Shown in pieces: positions 9,001 to 9,806 of a stretch of 9,806 nucleotides of DNA. A program made the position numbers and the translations under genes. This DNA comes from Undivivens sp041654215 (GTDB taxonomy: Bacteria; Omnitrophota; Gorgyraeia; Gygaellales; Profunditerraquicolaceae). The stretch is taken from positions 1 to 9,806 of the forward strand of contig JBAZDY010000059.1 of assembly GCA_041654215.1 (NCBI GenBank), read 5' to 3'. The first letter of the stretch is position 1. Each line of letters begins with the position of its first letter. A model generated the notes under the pieces. It was not told the DNA's origin and searched no databases. It was given only the letters and a program-made list of their open reading frames with translations.

Positions 9001-9806
9001 CAAAGATGATTGCCTCGCTTTTGCCGTCAGCACCAATACGCTCTATCTTCTCGAGCGCTATGATCATTCTTTGGAAATATGGAATGAATTAAAAGAGAAA
9101 CTTGGCAATCCGGAGCATCTTACCGTCAGGCTCAGCTGGGGCCCTGATATGATGAGAAAGGCGTTGGGACTGTCCCGATTCAACGGGGATGAAGAGAAAT
9201 TGCGCAGGGCAATGGCAGAAGTCATTTATAATTTCAAGAATACGGATAGATTTCCCGAGAAAATCCCCGGGAAGAGCAATCGGCTGGTATTCCGCTGGTT
9301 TGAGGCGATGTCCCGGAGGAAGGATAAGGTGAGCTATCGATTGGCGCGGGATAATTTAAAGGAGTTTCGGGATGATCTTTTGTCGGTTTTAGATCAAAGA
9401 ACGGCACAAGATGGCAGACGATGGGAGAATCGGGAAATATTCGATGAACTGGAATTCGGAGCCATGGATTTTTCCACTTTTGAGGCAGCGCGTTATGGTA
9501 TCCGGAAAGGATACCTTTGCAGGGAATGGACGGTGAAGGATTTGTTCGAGAAACGGGATATCTGGCAGCAGATGGAGTGCAGGTATATTCCCGTTATCGA
9601 CGTTTCCGGATTTATCAGCGGCTGTTTGTCCAGGAGAGAAGGGTATATAGAAAAAGTAAGCCCGGAGAATTTTATCGATGTTGTGTTAAAGCCTTTTTCG
9701 CGTCCGAGGATGAGGCGTTTGTATTACGACCGCGATCCGGAGAAACAATCGAGGAAAGCGGCAAAAGGCAGGCAGTTCGGTTTTGCCATCGCGTTGAGGC
9801 CAGGGA
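1..9806 (+). CDS. Giant multidomain membrane protein, internal fragment (both ends outside window)
   Basis: Frame 2 (first full codon at base 2) is read without a stop to base 9805, giving 3,268 residues; neither the start nor the stop lies in the window. A chance open frame of this length is effectively impossible (about (61/64)^3268). The translation looks like real protein throughout: alternating charged helices, hydrophobic membrane segments and recognisable enzyme motifs. In order it carries a coiled coil (residues 364-408), an atypical kinase-like domain (about 824-1003), a membrane block (1576-1798), a GNAT-like module (about 1826-2027), a second membrane block with HEIIH (2479-2483), and a radical SAM domain with CX3CX2C (2935-2942). 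No conventional single-function family has this architecture. Genes of this kind are known in Candidatus Omnitrophota, which is my inferred source. The overall function is unknown; the modules are annotated separately below. Confidence 0.95.
2..1090 (+). other. Protein region: unrecognised acidic, mainly helical segment
   Basis: Residues 1-363 of the visible protein. I recognise no family. The sequence is rich in Glu, Asp, Arg and Lys with regularly spaced Leu and Ile, as expected for helical bundles. A low-complexity acidic stretch lies around bases 340-480. Two aromatic-rich patches follow (a Trp pair near base 467 and several Phe, Tyr and Trp near 535-570). There is no signal peptide or membrane segment, as expected for an internal part of a longer chain. 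It may act as a spacer or scaffold before the coiled coil; that is inference only. Confidence 0.4.
1091..1225 (+). other. Protein region: predicted coiled coil
   Basis: Residues about 364-408. The segment starts at DEKIERRFAEEQ and is almost free of Gly and Pro. Charged residues dominate (Glu, Arg, Lys), with Leu, Ile, Met, Phe or Tyr recurring at 3-4 residue spacing, which is the heptad-like pattern of a coiled coil or a long amphipathic helix. It could mediate self-association or act as a stalk. The call is by eye, with no heptad score computed. Confidence 0.55.
1226..2470 (+). other. Protein region: unrecognised helical segment with Gly-rich linker
   Basis: Residues 409-823. No family is recognised. 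Most of it reads as soluble helices. A second strongly charged helix, beginning AAGKEEEIQAVRSEARK, lies near bases 1400-1460. A Gly- and Ser-rich interruption at about 1871-1947 contains repeated Gly pairs and looks like a flexible interdomain linker. That would make it the boundary between the N-terminal helical part and the module leading into the kinase-like domain. The longest antisense open frame of the window lies opposite the 3' part of this region and is treated as a shadow. Confidence 0.4.
2471..3010 (+). other. Protein domain: atypical kinase-like (PI4K/HipA/LanM-type fold), possibly degenerate
   Basis: Residues about 824-1003. Visible motifs appear in the order of a kinase fold. 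A beta-strand FIIRNRWGG (bases 2576-2602) sits where the ATP-binding Lys strand is expected. A Glu-rich helix LEQEAVYHEI with E872, E874 and E879 follows, then a hinge-like MVQPVF. The catalytic-loop motif NDHGFRNKYLV carries D959 (base 2876) and N964 (2891). Seventeen residues later, SFDIAYLL supplies D981 (2942) at the place of the metal-binding Asp. The Asp-x4-Asn spacing resembles the TDRGxDN or GDRHxxN loops of phosphoinositide-type and HipA-like kinases more than the HRDxxxxN loop of classical Ser/Thr kinases. The expected strand Lys appears as Arg (R862 or R864), so activity is uncertain. The phospho-acceptor is unknown. This is by-eye motif reading and needs a structural comparison. 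Confidence 0.5.
3011..4724 (+). other. Protein region: long unassigned segment between kinase-like domain and first membrane block
   Basis: Residues 1004-1574, about 570 residues without a recognised family. The first part (to about base 3700) is helical and Leu- and Glu-rich and may include the C-lobe of the kinase-like domain. From about 3750 onward the composition changes to more Gly, Tyr, Phe, Ser and Val with shorter predicted strands, suggesting one or two alpha/beta or beta-rich domains. Distinctive clusters include KWLLKNTYCGTVMPF near 4310-4355, an aromatic GGIWNNHAAAQYP near 4393-4430, and a DADRDG acidic loop at 4577-4594. The segment ends in a mildly hydrophobic stretch (ASFAVGLVGSL) just before the first clear membrane helix. 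Confidence 0.35.
4727..5395 (+). other. Protein region: first membrane block, about five transmembrane helices
   Basis: Residues 1576-1798. The hydrophobic segments are: 4727-4780 (GYGAVFLFVIVYFIAGNI); 4862-4939; a segment centred on 4988-5026 (FMFLSVSYLILFG); 5177-5233 continuing with a second hydrophobic run at 5240-5269; and 5351-5395. Loops rich in Arg and Lys follow the first, third and last helices (for example KHSRDCVRLQR and SRSLSARIK). By the positive-inside rule these would face the cytoplasm, if the 5177-5269 region crosses once. No transporter or channel signature is recognised; the block may simply anchor the megaprotein. The exact helix count, five or six, is uncertain. Confidence 0.75.
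5477..6083 (+). other. Protein domain: GNAT-acetyltransferase-like module (tentative)
   Basis: Residues about 1826-2027, directly after the first membrane block and probably cytoplasmic. A beta-strand EISIAIIFG precedes a Gly-rich loop and then NKGIGSQIMERL (K1897, G1898, G1900; bases 5687-5722). This matches the Q/RxxGxG/A loop and helix that bind the CoA pyrophosphate in GNAT enzymes (motif A). A strand MKVVLEVDNEEAR follows, corresponding to the GNAT strand before the substrate region, and later YWGRVLEKSGFS resembles the common 'Y.k.GF' C-terminal element. About 50 residues separate the DNEEAR and SGF elements, more than in a compact GNAT, so this may be a diverged or inactive derivative. 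Substrate is unknown. Confidence 0.35.
6084..7270 (+). other. Protein region: unassigned acidic segment with one HEAT-like hairpin
   Basis: Residues 2028-2423, soluble, between the two membrane blocks. The middle part (about 6480-6620) is acidic and Trp-rich with many Asp and Glu. Bases 6782-6895 encode two helices with the spacing of a HEAT-type unit: DDLIGISRGDGEALEHILAH, then DYIRLNIAASLAAE, where an Asp, an Arg and a small-residue AA pair fall as in HEAT consensus. Only one such unit is visible, so it is weak evidence for a HEAT solenoid. The final 100 residues become Arg- and Lys-rich as the chain approaches the next membrane helix, consistent with a cytoplasmic location. Confidence 0.35.
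7283..7930 (+). other. Protein domain: membrane-embedded zinc metallopeptidase-like (HExxH)
   Basis: Residues 2428-2643. Two membrane helices (7283-7339 and 7361-7435) lead into HEIIH at 7436-7450 (H2479, E2480, H2483), followed by YCAGTLFGQRR. An HExxH at the end of a hydrophobic helix, followed by Ala/Gly-Leu-Phe-Gly, is the pattern of integral-membrane peptidases of the M50 (site-2 protease) and M48 (HtpX/Ste24) types. A soluble insert of about 117 residues follows, then two more helices (7805-7864 and 7883-7930). For the third zinc ligand two options exist. An M48-like Glu could be E2596 in PAENLAKDMFA just before the third helix. The M50-type Asp of an LDG motif is not seen: the corresponding LLP is followed by SFMHS. 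Positive loops put the active site on the cytoplasmic side. It may be an active protease, perhaps processing the same chain, or a degenerate one; substrate unknown. Confidence 0.55.
7931..8740 (+). other. Protein region: linker between metallopeptidase-like and radical SAM domains
   Basis: Residues 2644-2913. Soluble, mixed helical sequence that I cannot assign as a whole. It includes a short HPr-like motif (annotated separately), a helical stretch at about 8170-8360 with a Gln run (SEQQQEK), and a Gly-rich acidic patch near 8522-8580 that looks like a flexible linker. The last part (8640-8740) is helical and leads into the radical SAM barrel. Confidence 0.35.
8081..8130 (+). other. Short HPr-like motif (speculative)
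   Basis: The peptide EVTVMIPRGLHAILHG resembles the start of the phosphocarrier HPr, where a strand with the pattern xVTVxxxxG runs into GLHARPA and the His is phosphorylated. Here the equivalent His is H2704 (base 8111), but the Arg-Pro after GLHA is replaced by Ile-Leu, and the downstream sequence does not show the Ser-46 region or the remaining HPr strands. It may be a degenerate HPr-like domain or a chance match. Confidence 0.15.
8741..9480 (+). other. Protein domain: radical SAM enzyme
   Basis: Residues about 2914-3160. The motif CSGGCVTC at 8804-8827 (C2935, C2939, C2942) is the canonical CX3CX2C loop that binds the 4Fe-4S cluster and S-adenosylmethionine. It is followed by elements of the TIM-like half barrel in the right order: a helix then the strand VVEVFGQD (8930-8956) at the place of the SAM-binding GGE motif; the strand FAVSTNTLYLL with STN at 9029-9037, matching the common 'TNG..L' strand; and LTVRLSWGPD (9119-9148), matching the strand that often reads 'v.iSlDg'. 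Family knowledge says such domains cleave SAM to a 5'-deoxyadenosyl radical, need low oxygen, and often modify peptides, cofactors or lipids. Finding one fused inside a giant membrane protein is unusual. The specific substrate cannot be read from the sequence. Confidence 0.8.
9500..9700 (+). other. Protein domain: SPASM/twitch-like C-terminal extension of the radical SAM domain (tentative)
   Basis: Three cysteines lie here: C3173 (base 9518), C3193 (9578) and C3208 (9623). The segment MECRYIPVIDVSGFISGC, then LSRREGYIEKVSPENF, resembles the pattern 'C..i.id.dG.v..C.......G.i....' found where SPASM or twitch extensions coordinate an auxiliary iron-sulfur cluster and often position a peptide substrate. 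The full SPASM seven-cysteine set is not visible, though more could lie past the window edge. If real, it favours a peptide- or protein-modifying radical SAM enzyme over a cofactor-biosynthetic one. Confidence 0.4.

Noticed and set aside
1..9806. Several separate genes joined in an operon without gaps
   Set aside because: There is no in-frame stop anywhere, so no gene boundary exists; the apparent changes in domain type are within one reading frame.

Overview
The window lies entirely inside one enormous protein-coding gene. Frame 2 of the + strand (codons starting at base 2) is open from the first base to the last. It gives 3,268 sense codons with no stop, no plausible start and no intergenic DNA. 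By arithmetic the visible part alone is roughly 370 kDa, and both ends run off the window. I see no tRNA, rRNA, CRISPR array, insertion sequence, promoter or terminator. Other reading frames on either strand are short, or are explained as shadows of this gene.

The organism is probably a bacterium with giant genes. The size, the mix of unrelated enzyme-like and membrane modules in one chain, near-balanced base composition (judged by eye), and frequent ATA, AGG, AGA and CGG codons all fit Candidatus Omnitrophota, where proteins of tens of thousands of residues are known. This placement is inference, not demonstrated from a marker gene.

Layout along the protein: residues 1-823 (bases 2-2470) are mostly helical, charged and unrecognised, with a coiled coil near residues 364-408 and a Gly-rich linker near 624-649. 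Residues about 824-1003 (2471-3010) resemble an atypical protein or lipid kinase. A long unassigned stretch (3011-4724) follows, then a membrane block (4727-5395) and a GNAT-acetyltransferase-like module (5477-6083). Next is an acidic region with one HEAT-like hairpin (6084-7270). A second membrane block carries a zinc-metallopeptidase signature, HEIIH (7283-7930), and a linker contains a short HPr-like motif (8081-8130). Finally comes a radical SAM domain with a canonical CX3CX2C cluster motif (8741-9480) and a SPASM-like cysteine segment (9500-9700).

The radical SAM call is the strongest. Kinase-like and metallopeptidase-like calls are moderate, GNAT-like is weaker and HPr-like is speculative. 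Positive-inside reading of the two membrane blocks places the GNAT-like, metallopeptidase active site and radical SAM modules in the cytoplasm. The chain therefore looks like a membrane-threaded, multi-enzyme megaprotein. What it acts on cannot be read from this window.
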